Assembly (NCBI RefSeq): GCF_042242105.1
Contig: NC_092030.1
Coordinates: 5,867,501-5,931,500 of the forward strand
Source: Pempheris klunzingeri
Taxonomy: Eukaryota; Chordata; Actinopteri; Acropomatiformes; Pempheridae
Direction: 5' to 3'
Length of the DNA stretch: 64,000 nt
How positions within the stretch are numbered: the stretch's first letter is position 1; each line of letters starts with the position of its first letter. Position numbers and translations under genes: made by a program. Of this stretch, positions 1 through 20,781 are shown one piece after another. The notes below the pieces were generated by a model. The model did not search any database. It had not been told where the DNA came from and saw only the letters and a program-made list of their open reading frames with translations.

Positions 1-710
1 TGCTGATTTTCATGACATTTGGTTTGCTTTAAATCTGAGAAATTGAACAGTGACATTGATATATTATATTATATTATATTATATATGGTTGTTATATATT
101 ATAACAAATAACCAGGTGACTTTAAGAATATATAGGGAGAATATAATAAATGTTATAATAAATGAAACTCACAACTCACAAAAGCTGACACTAAATAATT
201 TACACTTGATTGTTGTTATTTCAGAGATCAGAGCCTGCATGTACCACTAGAGATTATGGCTACTCAGAAAATTAATGTTTTGGATCTTTAACTCCAGTAT
301 ATAAACAGTATCATATTGAATTTCTCACATCAATCAGTTTTAAGTAATGAAGTCAGCATCTCTCAATACTAACGCATCTTGACCTCTCCAATATGCCAGA
401 CACATACAGTAGATGCATAGCAGTGACATTCAGAAGTGAAGCAATGAGGTATGTATGTTTCTATCTAACCACATGGAGGCCAGCCAAATTTCAGATTACA
501 TACTACGTCCTAGAAAGACAGTGAATTATGTCCTCTGAATCTTATCTAGAGCTGTCTTTAATGACTGTTTTCCAAGAAACATTCACATATCCAATCATGT
601 TCTCAAGTACGTGATATTATTTTGTATTACGACATTTCACATTTTATATTCTGCCTTATGAGCAGCACCTTTACTGACGCACTGTACGTGGGTGCAATTT
701 TAAGGTGCTT

Positions 711-785
711 TCCTTAAGTATTTGTATTTTTGCCACTTTATACTTCTACACCACTGCAGTTCAGAGGGAAACACACTATTTTGTC
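711..785 (+). repeat. Fragment of a high-copy teleost interspersed repeat
   Basis: The stretch around CTTTATACTTCTACACCAC and TTCAGAGGGAAACAC matches, from memory, a repeat very common in fish genomes ('...actccactacatttcagagggaaa...'). A longer copy of the same family is at 31655-32008, where the same TTCAGAGGGAAA word occurs. Class not assigned. Confidence 0.5.
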
Positions 786-1258
786 CACTACAGGCAGGTG
801 AAGATGTCTGGTCAGAGTCACTAAAAAGATGTTTAATCAGCACAGATTGCATGCTCATCCCTAGGCTAATGAGTTGAACTCGAGATTAGGATTCACTTCC
901 CATGATATTTATTTGGATCTCTACTGATGAGACCTCCTGCTGCCACTAGTGCATTACTGCTAGTGCATGCAACACTGAGCATTTTCACTCTGACTTCATT
1001 ATCAGTCTCAGCTACTGATGTCCAATGAACATCGCCTATCTCACATGTTGAGAAGCTACAAAAATGTACGTCAAGTTGTTGTTTGATCACTAAATATGTT
1101 ATTTTTTTGCTTAGCCAAAGAGGTTTGAAGGAAGCCTCTTTCCGACACTGAGGAAAGAGCTGTGGACTCAAGGTGGTTAAATATTATGTTATGTAACAGT
1201 GAGAAAAGCAGGCCTACGCTGGTACACTGGTCAGATGTTGTTTAGGGGAGGGGTCTCC

Positions 1259-1268
1259 TTTTTAAAAG
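1259..1268 (+). promoter_or_regulatory. TATA-like box of cel copy 1
   Basis: TTTTTAAAAG lies about 45 bp before the start codon, after a G-rich stretch (GGGGAGGGG). Copy 2 has a G-rich stretch and TATAA in the same arrangement, which supports a shared core promoter. The transcription start itself cannot be seen. Confidence 0.45.
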
Positions 1269-1309
1269 TCTGGCCGACAGTCAAACCTGGTTCTCACAGT
1301 TTGGTCACG

Positions 1310-5506
<4,197 letters not shown>

Positions 5507-5595
5507 ATATCTCAGAATGAAGAGCTCGTGCAATCACTGTGCACCTGCAATGTGGATCTATAGATCTGGTATCACATCAGTATTGGTTCATAAAA

Positions 5596-5601
5596 AATAA
5601 A
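5596..5601 (+). terminator. Poly(A) signal of cel copy 1
   Basis: AATAAA 90 bp after the stop codon; a short 3' UTR fits a highly expressed digestive enzyme. Confidence 0.75.
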
Positions 5602-5619
5602 TTGATTATGGCCTCAAAT

Positions 5620-7240
5620 TATATTTCCTTGGATTTATTTTATTATGTGTTGTGCTTTTTAAATTTGCAATATATAGCAATAATAGTGGTGCAGTGGAGT
5701 GTTTTAACTTCGTAGTGCAAAATAAACTAAATCATAACACAATGAAACTATATGAAATGTATGCATTTTATGAGGTTGCACAGCCGTTTTGTTTCCAGTC
5801 CATCTGCCTTAGCCAGCGTCAAGTTAAGCAAGTTTACATAACTAGACAGCTGATGGTGTTAAAGGCAATTTGCTTATCAAATTCACGTTAATGCAGGGCA
5901 TGATGGCATAATACCAAAAATTACATATAGGTGTAGATTTCCATAATGCAAATGATGAAATTTCTTCAGAAAGGACAGGTCAGACCAGTTCCAAACAAGG
6001 CTTTCAGAGGTTGTTATTACTGTTTTGGAGACAGTTGAAATTAAATAAAGACTGTGGCTGTCAACCATGATGAACCAGATGTAATAGATGAGGTGAAATA
6101 AGTGGGTTAGGACTAATTATCAATTTTTTAAAGCCAGCATAGCAAGGCTGCTACCCGTCTGCTAATGGGAGGGAAAAATAAAGTTATGTCATGTTTTGTG
6201 TAATGGGTATAGCCTGGCTGTGTAATATATCCTAAGCAGTGACTTAAAACGCTTCACTGACTATAGTCCTGTGTCCAATATTCATTTGTCTTTTTATCCT
6301 GGTAAAACAACAGCAGGTCAATCATTTTCTTAAACAACAAATTATTTTTTGTGTTTTTTCATACTGTCGCTTCCTGGTCCTTCATATTCTGTTATCTTCC
6401 AAGTGTCAAGAGCTAGATTTATCTTCAAAGCAGCACACGCTGCCCAGAAAACACACAGGAGAAGCAAACACAAACTATCGTAATAGTAATGTGAATTAAG
6501 ATAAAGGAGAGGCTGTTCAGCATTCAACTGTCGTATACTTAATCACTGTCATTACAACAAAGACTTATTCTGTCACAAAAAATATATTTATGGAAAATCT
6601 AATAATATTAAAAGAGGTCTATATGACAATTACAGTAGTAATACACACATCATCAAGGTCAATTTCTTCTTCTGTGACCTAGCTACAGATACAGAAAGCT
6701 CTGCAGTACGATAAAATATAACCTTTCTCACATTTCTCTTCCAAATTCTTCTTTAATTCTTTAAATATTGTCTTACGTTGTTTATAATTTCTGTCAACAG
6801 AGGAGTGTCTGATGTGTTATGGCAGCAAGGCTTGTAAAGAACTGGGCTTCTCTTAATCATCATCATGAACAAAATACTAAAGTTCAAATACATTTTTTCA
6901 ACCAACAGCAGTTATTTTTGGAGGTTTTATCTAATCTCAAACCACGTGTTTTTTTTTTCTTTTTTTTGCTAATCTGAGAATAAGTCCACCTGTTTCTTTG
7001 AATCAACAACAGATTTTCCATCATCACCAATGTGTTAATGTGTACAATGTATGCTTGTCAAACAAACATTTCACTCCTAATATCAAAGAAGGAAGTCAAT
7101 GTCAGTAATTGCGAACCAGGTCAATCATGGCACGGCTAGTTGGACAACTGGGTCATAGTGCGCATGTAAAGGTTATATAACATCTATATTTTACCATTTA
7201 TTTTCTCACGAAGGGGGAGGAGGGGGGGGCGTGGGGGCTT
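5620..7240. other. Spacer between cel copies, no gene seen
   Basis: AT-rich spacer without a recognisable coding exon. It holds poly-T runs near 6950-6968, a TCAAGGTCA motif at 6653-6661 and, at its end, the promoter of copy 2. No transposon structure was recognised. Confidence 0.5.
6653..6661 (+). promoter_or_regulatory. Candidate NR5A2 (LRH-1) binding site upstream of cel copy 2
   Basis: TCAAGGTCA is a perfect monomeric NR5A-type element (consensus YCAAGGYCR), 626 bp upstream of the ATG. Mammalian CEL is a reported LRH-1 target in pancreas. One 9-mer can occur by chance; the same word also occurs in reverse at 14907-14915. Confidence 0.35.
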
Positions 7241-7245
7241 CTGAA

Positions 7246-7250
7246 TATAA
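7246..7250 (+). promoter_or_regulatory. TATA box of cel copy 2
   Basis: TATAA within CTGAATATAAGCCCC, 41 bp before the ATG and directly after a G-rich tract (7214-7238). Spacing parallels copy 1. Confidence 0.55.
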
Positions 7251-7286
7251 GCCCCTGGTGAGGCATCCACTGGTTTCTGGACAGCC

Positions 7287-11422
<4,136 letters not shown>

Positions 11423-11482
11423 TACATTTTTTGTTTTAAAAAGACACCAATTATACAAATTTGTTTGTATTATTATTTCAAC

Positions 11483-11488
11483 AATAAA
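11483..11488 (+). terminator. Poly(A) signal of cel copy 2
   Basis: AATAAA 61 bp after the stop codon, as in copy 1. Confidence 0.75.
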
Positions 11489-11499
11489 CCTTGAGAGTA

Positions 11500-12133
11500 T
11501 CATAAGTATCCTAATGGTTGGACTTGGTACAACCTCACAGCCACATCACATCCCACATCATCTGAAGACCCATTGTGGCCGTCAGCCTTCGATGCAACAT
11601 CCCAAAAATACTTTGTAAATAAGGTATGTCGTTCAATGTGAACGGTGAACACTCTGCTATTATATCTGTCTATATCATATTGTCTATTGGACTAACCAGC
11701 TCTACAAGAACAATGCTGATTATTTCCCTTTCTTCTACATGCATCAGCTACTGTGAGCTGTTCTGAGATCAGACAATTCAGTCTCAAAATTATAGTGGAA
11801 AAAGAAACACGTTTAACTTTGATCGACTACATGAGACACAGTCGAAACTTTTTAATCACTTGTAATCTGACAGGGGTTGACAGGGTGAATAAGTCAGGGC
11901 ATTGTGTTGACATTATTTAATCAGTTGAAGCTGATCTAGTTTATTCTAAGTAGGTAAATCCAGAGAGGAAACCGGGGTTCCCAAATAAAAGTTCTACTCA
12001 GGTGGGTGGGAGTGGCTTTAATAAAGTGGTGCATCTCGTCTCCAACAACAAATCAAGACGCATCAGTCTGATGCTCTCCTCAGAAGTCACTGCGCCAGTG
12101 AAGGAGCAGGGACTCCACAGTGGAGCAGACAGG
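11500..12133. other. Spacer and promoter region before the sterol desaturase gene
   Basis: No coding exon recognised beyond the end of cel. The reading frame of the next gene stays open upstream of its chosen start, with an alternative in-frame ATG at 12071 in a weaker context (C at -3). No TATA box was recognised. Confidence 0.4.
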
Positions 12134-15100
12134 ATGGGCAGTCTGAGCATGTCCACATGGAGAGTGGTAGCAGTTATTGGACTTGGAGTAGCTGCAGGGT
12201 TTTTCATACATGACAGAGACCCTCAGGACTCAGGGGCCAGCCGGTCCTCCTCATGGACAGAGACGGTCTGTTTCCCGGTGCGGGTTGTGATCTGCATCGT
12301 CGCAGTGGTCTGCCTCCTCTCCGTGCGCTGGCTGTACAGACTGCTCTTCTGCCCCCTGGAGCTGCTCAGAGCGCCCGAGGATGTGGGATACATCGCCGAG
12401 GACGGTCGCTCCAGAGCCCGGGCGGCAAACGAGGTGCGCCGGCGGAGGAAAACCGGAGAGCTGCCTCCAGTGTATCCAAACGGCTGGTACCGAGTACTGG
12501 CCTCACACATGCTGGAGAGGGGCGAGGTCAGAAGTGTGTTTGTTCTAGGTATGATAAGTAGTGGTGGTAAAATAATCATTACTTTAAACAGGTTATAACT
12601 AAAGCAACCAGCTGCAGCTTTAGTGAAAGCTGGACACACGTAACCATCATAAATAAAGGAGCATTATTAAAATAAATTGTATTTTATTTTGAAAGAATAG
12701 ACAAATCTTATCCTATCTTATTATCCCCAAACTCTCGTTTAATGCAATAATGTCAGACAAACGGCTGAGCTCTGCAGTGGGACAGGCAGTGATGGATACG
12801 ATAAGTTAAGAGACTTTATTTATCCCACACTGGACAAACTCACTTGTTACAGCAACAGAGGAGACAGAAAAGGTGCAGAAATAAAGTAACAGTAACAGAG
12901 TCAGTGCAAAAACAAGGGATGCGACAAAATGTAAAAATAAATGTTATGAGAAAAATCTAAAATATACACATGTGTGTATTACAAGTATGGCACAGTAGTA
13001 AGAAAACAAAATGAGTGGTGATAAAGTGCAGGTAGTGGCTATGATGACGATGAGACTCAGACAGGTGAGGCTATTAGTGAACCACCAGGAAAAGTTACCC
13101 ACACTGTACTGATATGACTCATCGTCCTGACTTGATCTCAGTTCTTTAGGTTTGAAATGCCACTGCTGGCCGAGGACAAGTTGCTAGGATAGGAGAGACG
13201 GGCTCATATTGCAAAGTTGTTGGTATTCAAAGTATACATTCAAAACACAATGGCCTATTGTCTTTGAGTAGTTTAGAGCTTAGGGTGCTTAGTAACGCTT
13301 TCTTTTCAGACAAAGCCTCATTGTTTTGGTCAATCAAGCTGATTGAAGGTGTCATGGAAGCAGCCGTTGTGGTAACCGATATTAATTGAATTATTACATA
13401 ATGGCAGCAAAACTGCAACTAAGGATTATTTTCATTAACATTAAATCTGATCTGCTGGTTCCTGACTAAAATAATATCAACATTTCACTTGCTAGTGCCC
13501 AAAACAATGTCTTCAGTTGTCTTGTTTACAGACTGTTACAAGAATTATCACATACAGAGAAATCCACAGTTCAAAGTCCAGCAAACATAACTTTTAACCT
13601 TCTGCAGTCCATCGCGTGTTCGTGTAGATCAGGTTTTATCATGAATGTGAATGAAGTTAAAGTCTTCATGACCAAATCTATAATATCATCATCTCACTTA
13701 AGTAAATTTGAATTATAAAGTTAATATGATCAAATATAGTTTAAGAGCTCTAGCTGACCCCTTTGACTTGGAGTGTTAATGGTGATCTGACAGCCTGCCC
13801 TGCATCAGGTCCCTTTAGGATCTTTAAAGCTTTGAATGTGTCATATTTATGTCTCTTTGATGCTTCATGTGCCGCAGTTCTGCTGCAAAGTTTAAAAAAA
13901 ATGATGTTTGACTTATTTAGGCATGTATTCCGATTTAAGAAAGATACGCATTTCACATTTTTAATTGGGTCTCATGTAAAATGCTGTGGGACTGTTTGAT
14001 CTCTTCAGAGAGTCGCTTTGAGTTTGAGCTCAAAAAGGTTTCAAAGAGCATGTGGTGCTTTCATGTCTGTCACATCGCCTACCTTAAATAAGCGAGCAAA
14101 CAGTTTGAAACGTTTTATACCTGAAAAAGATATCCATCGGTAAGAAGAGAGACTTGCTTTTTTGTGGAGCGTATTTTTCTTATATATAGCTCTGGTCTCC
14201 CCCTCTCTCACGTATCCCTTCCCCAGCCCGTGACATTACTCTGTCCCAAATTCAGTTGAACCAAATTTAAACTGGGCTTCCTTCAGGATCTGCATCCTGC
14301 TGTGAGCGACTACAGCATCTCGCTCCTAACTTTTCTCTGCAGCCATCCATTAACATCATATATTAAATTCTGCCTAGTGTGTCTTTTCCCCTGTGCTGGT
14401 CTTGCACATTGCACTGTGGTACAGTTCTGCCCCAAGACAGTCCAGGGACAGCAGTGCAGTGCTGTGTCACCCCTCATTTGGATTAGCCTTATTTTGGATT
14501 TCTCAGAATTACACAGAGAAGTACTCTGACTAAACACTGCTAAGACTGGCTCTGCAGGCAGTCTTAACCCCAGCCTCTGCCAATCTGTGAGAAACCTGAC
14601 CACTGTGGGTGAGCCAAAGGTCAAGCCAAATACAGTGCAATCTATCCTGGAAACCTAATCAGACCAGGCCAAGTGTAACCATCCACAGCAGTGACTTCAA
14701 ACGTTTGCTGCTCCTTTGCAAAAGATGGTAAAGGCATTGAGCATTTAAAGTGGTCTTAATCTGTTTAACCCTTTATCGGGCAAGGAGTTCAAAATGCCGC
14801 CTGTTGCCTCATCATGAGTTAGTAGAACTACAAGATTTCTCCAAGCCAATCAGCGACAATCAGGCTACAGGACAGACCGGCAAGAAACCATATATGGTAA
14901 CTTCATTGACCTTGATATTCATCATAACATTAAAATTTTTTTTGAAAAACTCACAAAAGAAAAAAAGTCTTGTAATGACCACCAGTAATGGTCTAGGGTT
15001 GAAATTTTGAATTTCTAAAGCCACTAAGAATTTGTAAAATTTGAAAATTTCTGATTTGGTGCCTCCCAGTGGTACTTTAAGTAGTACTTAAAAAATACAC

Positions 15101-18100
15101 TGTAAACAGCGACGTACGCACTGTAGTAATGTATGTTATACTGTAATAATTTCAAAGATGCTAAAATCTCATAAAATTTGTACTCATAGAGGTTTTAATG
15201 AATGATTAAACAATCATTCATTTTAATGAAGAGACACACTTAAGAAAGTGAACTTTTGCACAACATTAACACTCTAATCTGACCCTGAGAACTGAGAATT
15301 TGGATGTTTCTGTGGCTTTAAGATTCACTAACTTGCTCCAGATAATTACTCAGGCTGATTAACACTAACATTCACAATTCTTGCATGTAATTTCACACCC
15401 TCCATTTCATTACATTACCATTGTATTCCAAAGTGGCAGCTCATTCATGAAAATGTTTGTCCCTGCTGTTATTAATTGTCCCAGGTGAGCAATTGGCAGT
15501 GTTTCGGGGCCAGGATGGGAAGGCCTACGTGGTGGACGCCTACTGCCCTCACCTGGGTGCCAATCTGGCCGTGGGAGGACGGGTGGTGGGAGGCTGCATA
15601 GAGTGCCCTTTTCATGGATGGCAGTTTCAGGGGAAAGATGGCAAGTGTGTGAAGATCCCCTATGCAGAGAAAGGTAAGAACTGAAAGTGGTGCAATGATT
15701 TTTGTTCTACAAAGGCACCCTCAGCATGTCTCTGTGCTATAGTGCCTTGATTGAGTGTATAATTTATAAGCAACTAAATAATTTAAATTAACAAGGTTCT
15801 TACACATTTATTACATACAAAAATGCAAATTTTTAATAGACCCATCCACATGCATTACTTTCACGTCTGTTTCTAATAATGTAAGACTTGCCTTGTTTGT
15901 GGCCTCTAGAAGCTGCGATAATCATTCATTTAAATTATATGTAACATTTTAGCGGAAAAAGAGATCTTGATGTTGTTGTTCTTAGAGCTTCATCAGTAAA
16001 ATGCAACATTTGTCCTAAGGGTGGTGCTACAGGATGAATTGTGACAGGTATCTACTTTTAACATTTCAGTGTAGGAAAAAAGGGCAGTGCTTGCGGAAAG
16101 GTTAATGGGGTCAGTGAAAATATTAGAATTCAAGCCCTGGAGAAAAGGAATATTTGCAGCAAATCTGAATATATTTTGTGCAAATCTGGGCTTTATGTAA
16201 GCTGATGGAGTGCCTTAATGGAAATGTTTCATCCTGTCGAGAGCCTTTTCTGTGGTGCTTAAACATTAAATAAGTCAAAGTTGTCTCATCAAAAGATAAT
16301 AGACGAGCGTTAGTTTGTTTGCCATATGTGAATAGAATAGGTGAAGCTGAGTATCTACTGTTAGGAGTGAACAGTGGCTTGTCAAAATGAAATGATTTAT
16401 ACATTTATACAAGAGACTGTGTGATTCAGATTTGGGTTTCATCTGCTCAGTGCCAGATTTCGCCAAGGTGCGCTGCTGGCCAAGCTGCGAGGTCAATGGC
16501 CAGGTCCTGATTTGGTTCCACTGCGATGGAGAAGACCCTCAGTGGACCGTCCCAGAGCAGGAGGAAGTTACAAAGGGCGAGTGGGTTTATCGGGGGAGAA
16601 CTGAACATTTTATCAACGCTCACATACAGGTAGTAGCATATGAGTGTGTGTGTGGATTTGATTTTACGTACGCAGCATGAAGATGTTTTAGTTTGTTTGA
16701 GGATGAAAACCAATTTGTTAGATGTTATACTTTGTGCACTTTTATAAATAAGCAATGCAGTTGTAGAATTATGAAGAAACATCATCCCTCACTGTGGCTG
16801 CACAGTGAGCAGGGAGGGAAATAACCTCCCAAATGTTTACTTTCAATCTTCAGAAAATCCACTTTCTGTTGCTGTTCTTGAATTCAGCATCAAACTCCCC
16901 AGGAAGAGAAGATGTTTTTGCTCCCAAACTTTTAACACAGTTATGAGAATGTGCCACGGTGACCTCTCCTCCCTGTAGGAGATTCCTGAAAATGCAGCTG
17001 ACATTGCTCATCTTGCTCACCTGCACACGGCAGGCATTGTAAGCGGAGTAGATCTGCGCTACACCAACAGCAAAACCTGGGAATTTTTGCGGCATGACTG
17101 GAAGGTAATGATTTTTCCAAGCTAAAACTACAATCCTCAAAAGTTTCAGAGATGTCACGCAAAATTTTCTAAGCGTTAAACACTACACAGATTTTTCAAC
17201 AATGTCAGAAATATTTTGATTTCAGATGGTACAGATTCTATTTATTTTGGGAGGATGAAGTATAATTGAATATATCTCTTTGTCTGAATATACCACTGTA
17301 TGTGCTTTGTCTGTGTGTGTTTATTGAAGGCTCAGTGGGAACCAGAGTCAGAGCCCAACAAACATTGTTCTCAGATGCTGGTGAAACATGCGCTCACTGT
17401 GTTTGGATGCCACTGGCCTCTGCTCGATTTTCATGTTGTGGCCAGACAGGTACAGTAAAGTTCAAAGCAGGAGCACAGTTCGCACATAGGTTTCCTGAGA
17501 CTGATCTGTAAATTATATCGACAACATAATTGATAATCTTCTCAATAATTGAAATTAAAATGGATTTCACTCATATAGATAAGGGTTTAGATAAAAAATA
17601 CCCCCAGAGCGCAGAATTTTTTCTCCTTAAATGTTTGTTAAACTTAGATTAACATCGACATTGCTTCTGGCTTTTTTGAAGACGCAACAGCTCTAAGGAT
17701 TTCTCTTAGTTCAACTTTAAATTGTGAAGAGCCTAAAGGACTACTTTCCATAACTAAAGAGTTGAATTTCCATGATCTATAAATGTTACATGACACGCAG
17801 AAAGAAAAATCATTTCATGCACAGATCAGGGATCTCAGGCTCTGATCCTCGAGGGCCACAGTGCTGCAGTTCTGTGTTCCAGCCCTTATATCCCACACTA
17901 CCTGATATCAAGTTACCTCAGGTAAGTTGGTTCAGGTGGTATGTGCATGCTGGAACAAAGACTGGCACCTTGGCCCTCAAGAACCAGACAGCAGAGGTCT
18001 GAAGATCCCTGCTTTAGACAGAACTAGGTTCACTTACGCTGTATTAAAGTGTAGTATGTAGACACGGCTGTGAAGTGTTCCTTCCCCCCCACACTCAATA

Positions 18101-20781
18101 GGTCTATGATTGTTGCTCATGCTTTACATTTAGTATTTCTGTTGACTTTACAGAAATTCCATGACCCATAGACACCCTGTATAACAAAACCAACAGGACC
18201 AAAAATCTCTAGCAATCTCCAGTGTAGAATATCAGAGGCCAGAACTCAGTGTTCATATAGTTACAGCTGGGTAAAAAAAAGCTGGTCTGATGCAGACAAA
18301 TACCACATTTATTAGTTGTGCTTGAGCCATAAGCAGCCACTGTGCCGTCTGTGCCTTTTTTATCTGGCCTGGTGAATTATACATGATGGATAAGTGTACC
18401 CTGAAAGCACTCATCTCACTAGTTTAAGCAGTTGCAGAGGGCTGCAGGGGGAGCAGGGCCCTGGGAGACCCAACACAAATGTTGAGGGCGAGGATATGGT
18501 TATTCCAATGCAGTTGGGAGGGGGGGCGAGCATGGGATGAAATTAAACGCATGACTATATGAGAGGCAGTCATTGTTTGGCTTAAACGTTCATCGAATTG
18601 CATTAAACACATTAGGTGTATCAATGTTCTGATCATGCACATCACTGTACATATATTCAATACAGAAATATACAGGTTAGTCAGTTATCATTTGTCTGTG
18701 TTCTAGGTTGGTCCAGGACTGGTGTTTCTGCTGTTTGACCACAGTTTCTTTGGCCGGGGTGTTATCCTGCAGTGTGTGACTCCAGTGGAGCCTCTGTTGC
18801 AGTGTGTGTCTCACATCATCTTCTATCAGTCTGATATCCCACCTTTGGTGCCCAAATTCATCCTCACAGCAGAGTGCATTCAGGTGCTGTACACACTCTA
18901 CTATCATTGTGCCATAGTCCTTCATTGTCTGATCAGTTTTGGCGCTGTACCCGAGACAAAAGTCTGGACTGAATCCACTGTTAATCTGTGATATTTGGTA
19001 GGAAATAAAAATTGTTTAAACTCCATTAATCAATCATTTTATAGTAGCAATGCATCAAATGACTGCATATATTGTGAAATTTCAATCTCAGCACTCTCAT
19101 CAGTCCAGCACTCTTAGTTTCCAGCAGCAGCAGCCTTATATTTTATAAGGTATTTTGAAAATGTACATTAAAACTTACAAAGTAGCTGAACTACTTTAAG
19201 ACCACTGTTGCTCTAAAGCGAAGAGATCATTGAGTGGATTTGCCTCCCGCTCTGCCTTAGGTTTTATTCTGCCTCCTCATTGCCACCAGAAGTGACACCA
19301 CATAGTCACAGAGAAGGTGTAAATGGTACTCATTAAACTTGATAATGAACTGTGTGTTGAAGTGAAAAAACACAGCAAGTGATGTAACAAAGAGGAAAAC
19401 TAATAAGTTGGCTCAAAAGACAGGGAGAAAAACATTTTTCTGAATGGAAGTGTGTGGGTTTGGCTGAAACTGCCTAAAGAATTTGATCAAAATATATTTA
19501 TCCATTAGATGTACAAAATAAACAGAAAAATGACAGGTACAGATGGTGACTGTGTTTCTCCCTTAAAGAATAACTGACATTATGCTGAAACAATTGAATG
19601 CTTCCTTCTTCAAAATGCTACTCCAAGGTTGTGCCTTTTTGGCCTACAGGAGGGACCTGTTTTTGGCTGTGCTGCTGAGGGGTTATGCAACAATGTGTAC
19701 CCTTGAAAAGTCTTATCTGCATCAGTGGATGGAGTATGATTACCGATTGTTTGAAATGTTCCTATGCTGATGCCTACAGTACGTTAAGCATGCTCTTCTA
19801 CAAAACAATTTTACTTTAACAAAAGGAGCTTATTTTCTCAAATGTTAAATGCTGTCTCCAAACAAGCAGCCTTTCAAAAACATTACTGATATGAAATAGT
19901 CTAAGACCAGCAAAATTATTATTTAAATAAGGAACTACACGTTTAAAGAATAAACTAAGTCAAATAAAAAATAGTAGTCTTTAAGTCTATACCAAAAAAA
20001 CATTAAAGTTTGATATCTATGGCTTTTTCTACAACCCCCTGAAATGTTTTAAAGTTTTACTTGATTGTTTAGAAGCAGAAAACAATACATTAAAATAATT
20101 TTATTAAATCATTTTGCTATTTTGTTCCTCCGTGTGGTATTAATGAAATTTACTTTCCAGAGGACGTTTCAAGAGGTGCAGTTTGAGTGTGGACTGAAAT
20201 GCCAAATCTCAGCAGCTGATGGAGTAACTGTGGGGCGACATTTAATCAACAGCACTTCACACGGAAATCCCTGCTGATAGATTCTAATCATTCAATGCAA
20301 CGACACAGTAAAAATACAGATTGTTCTTTCAGTTAGTTAAGTCTTAGTCGTGTTAAAGTGAACGTCCTTTTCTTTGTGAATCTTCTATAACTGTGCCGCA
20401 TTGAGCCACACTGTCCTCAGTGGGCGTAAACTAGGACAGAGGAAGTGCTGAGCGTGAAAACAAACATGTTTCTGATGGACTTGAAGTCATAAAATAAGCC
20501 TACAATATATCATGTTATAATATTCATATTTGCTCAGTGTTTGTCTTTGTCACAGCTTTTTGAAATCATAATTTATAAACCTGTCCAGTGACATTTAGCT
20601 GTTTTCCTTTTCTGTCTAGTTTGAGCGGGACGTGATGATCTTTAACAATAAGAAGTACATCTCCAAGCCCCTCCTCGTGAAGGAGGATTCAGCCATCCAG
20701 AAGCACAGGCGCTGGTTCAGTCAGTTCTACAGCGAGAACAGCCCGCGGCTGCAGTACCAGCGCGACACTTTGAACTTCTGA
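12134..20781 (+). CDS. nvd: Neverland/DAF-36-type Rieske cholesterol 7-desaturase (7 exons)
   Basis: Rieske non-haem iron oxygenase. In insects and nematodes this family converts cholesterol to 7-dehydrocholesterol at the endomembrane. Exons: 12134-12548, 15485-15673, 16451-16629, 16979-17104, 17330-17449, 18707-18883, 20620-20781, giving 455 residues. Two hydrophobic segments near the N-terminus ([15 protein letters not shown] and [14 protein letters not shown]) anchor it. The Rieske 2Fe-2S ligands are Cys159-x-His161 (YCPHLG) and Cys179-x2-His182 (CPFHGW). The mononuclear iron motif is [13 protein letters not shown] (Asp269, His272, His277). The C-terminus is RDTLNF. The start at 12134 (AGGATGG) has the best Kozak context; 12071 is in frame 21 codons upstream. 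The exon 6 donor (GTGCTG) is weak. Mammals lack this gene; fish, frogs and birds are reported to have it. Family is secure; its physiological role in fish is not established. Confidence 0.9.
12549..15484. other. Intron 1 of the sterol desaturase gene
   Basis: A 2.9-kb intron with no coding exon recognised. It holds a probable retroelement-derived repeat at 12788-13045 and otherwise AT-rich unique-looking sequence. Confidence 0.5.
12788..13045 (-). repeat. Degenerate teleost retroelement-type repeat
   Basis: Phrases such as GACTTTATTTATCCCACAC and TTACAAGTATGGCACAGTA resemble, from memory, a common fish repeat ('...actttattgatcccacact...cacttgttacagcagc...') that I associate with LINE tails. 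Strand and class are tentative. Confidence 0.45.
17827..18011. mobile_element. hAT-like non-autonomous DNA transposon (MITE) in desaturase intron 5
   Basis: The left end CAGGGATCTCAGGCTCTGAT and right end ...AGGTCTGAAGATCCCTG are inverted. Further in, CTCGAGGGCCA pairs with TGGCCCTCAAG and GTTCCAGC with GCTGGAAC. The CAGGGATC tip and about 185-bp size suit a hAT-type MITE. No clear 8-bp target duplication remains (GCACAGAT versus CTTTAGAC), so the copy is old or the class is wrong. Confidence 0.55.
18884..20619. other. Intron 6 of the sterol desaturase gene
   Basis: A 1.7-kb AT-rich intron. I found no additional exon, transposon end or conserved-looking element in it. Confidence 0.45.

Larger units (their letters stand above)
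1..1309. other. Upstream region of cel copy 1, no gene seen
   Basis: AT-rich DNA with a (TATTA)n-like run at about 60-87. A fragment of a high-copy fish repeat lies at about 711-785. No conserved reading frame was recognised; short open frames here have no family resemblance. The proximal part (about 1200-1309) is the cel promoter. Confidence 0.5.

Noticed and set aside
12002-12133. Reading frame open upstream of the desaturase start, from a GTG at 12002
   Set aside because: GTG is not a plausible vertebrate start; the first in-frame ATG (12071) has poor context and 12134 has a strong one. 12071 is kept as an alternative.
12527-12532. GAG|GTCAGA as the end of desaturase exon 1
   Set aside because: It would leave exon 2 in the wrong phase. 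The donor GTATGA at 12549 gives the family-typical [16 protein letters not shown].
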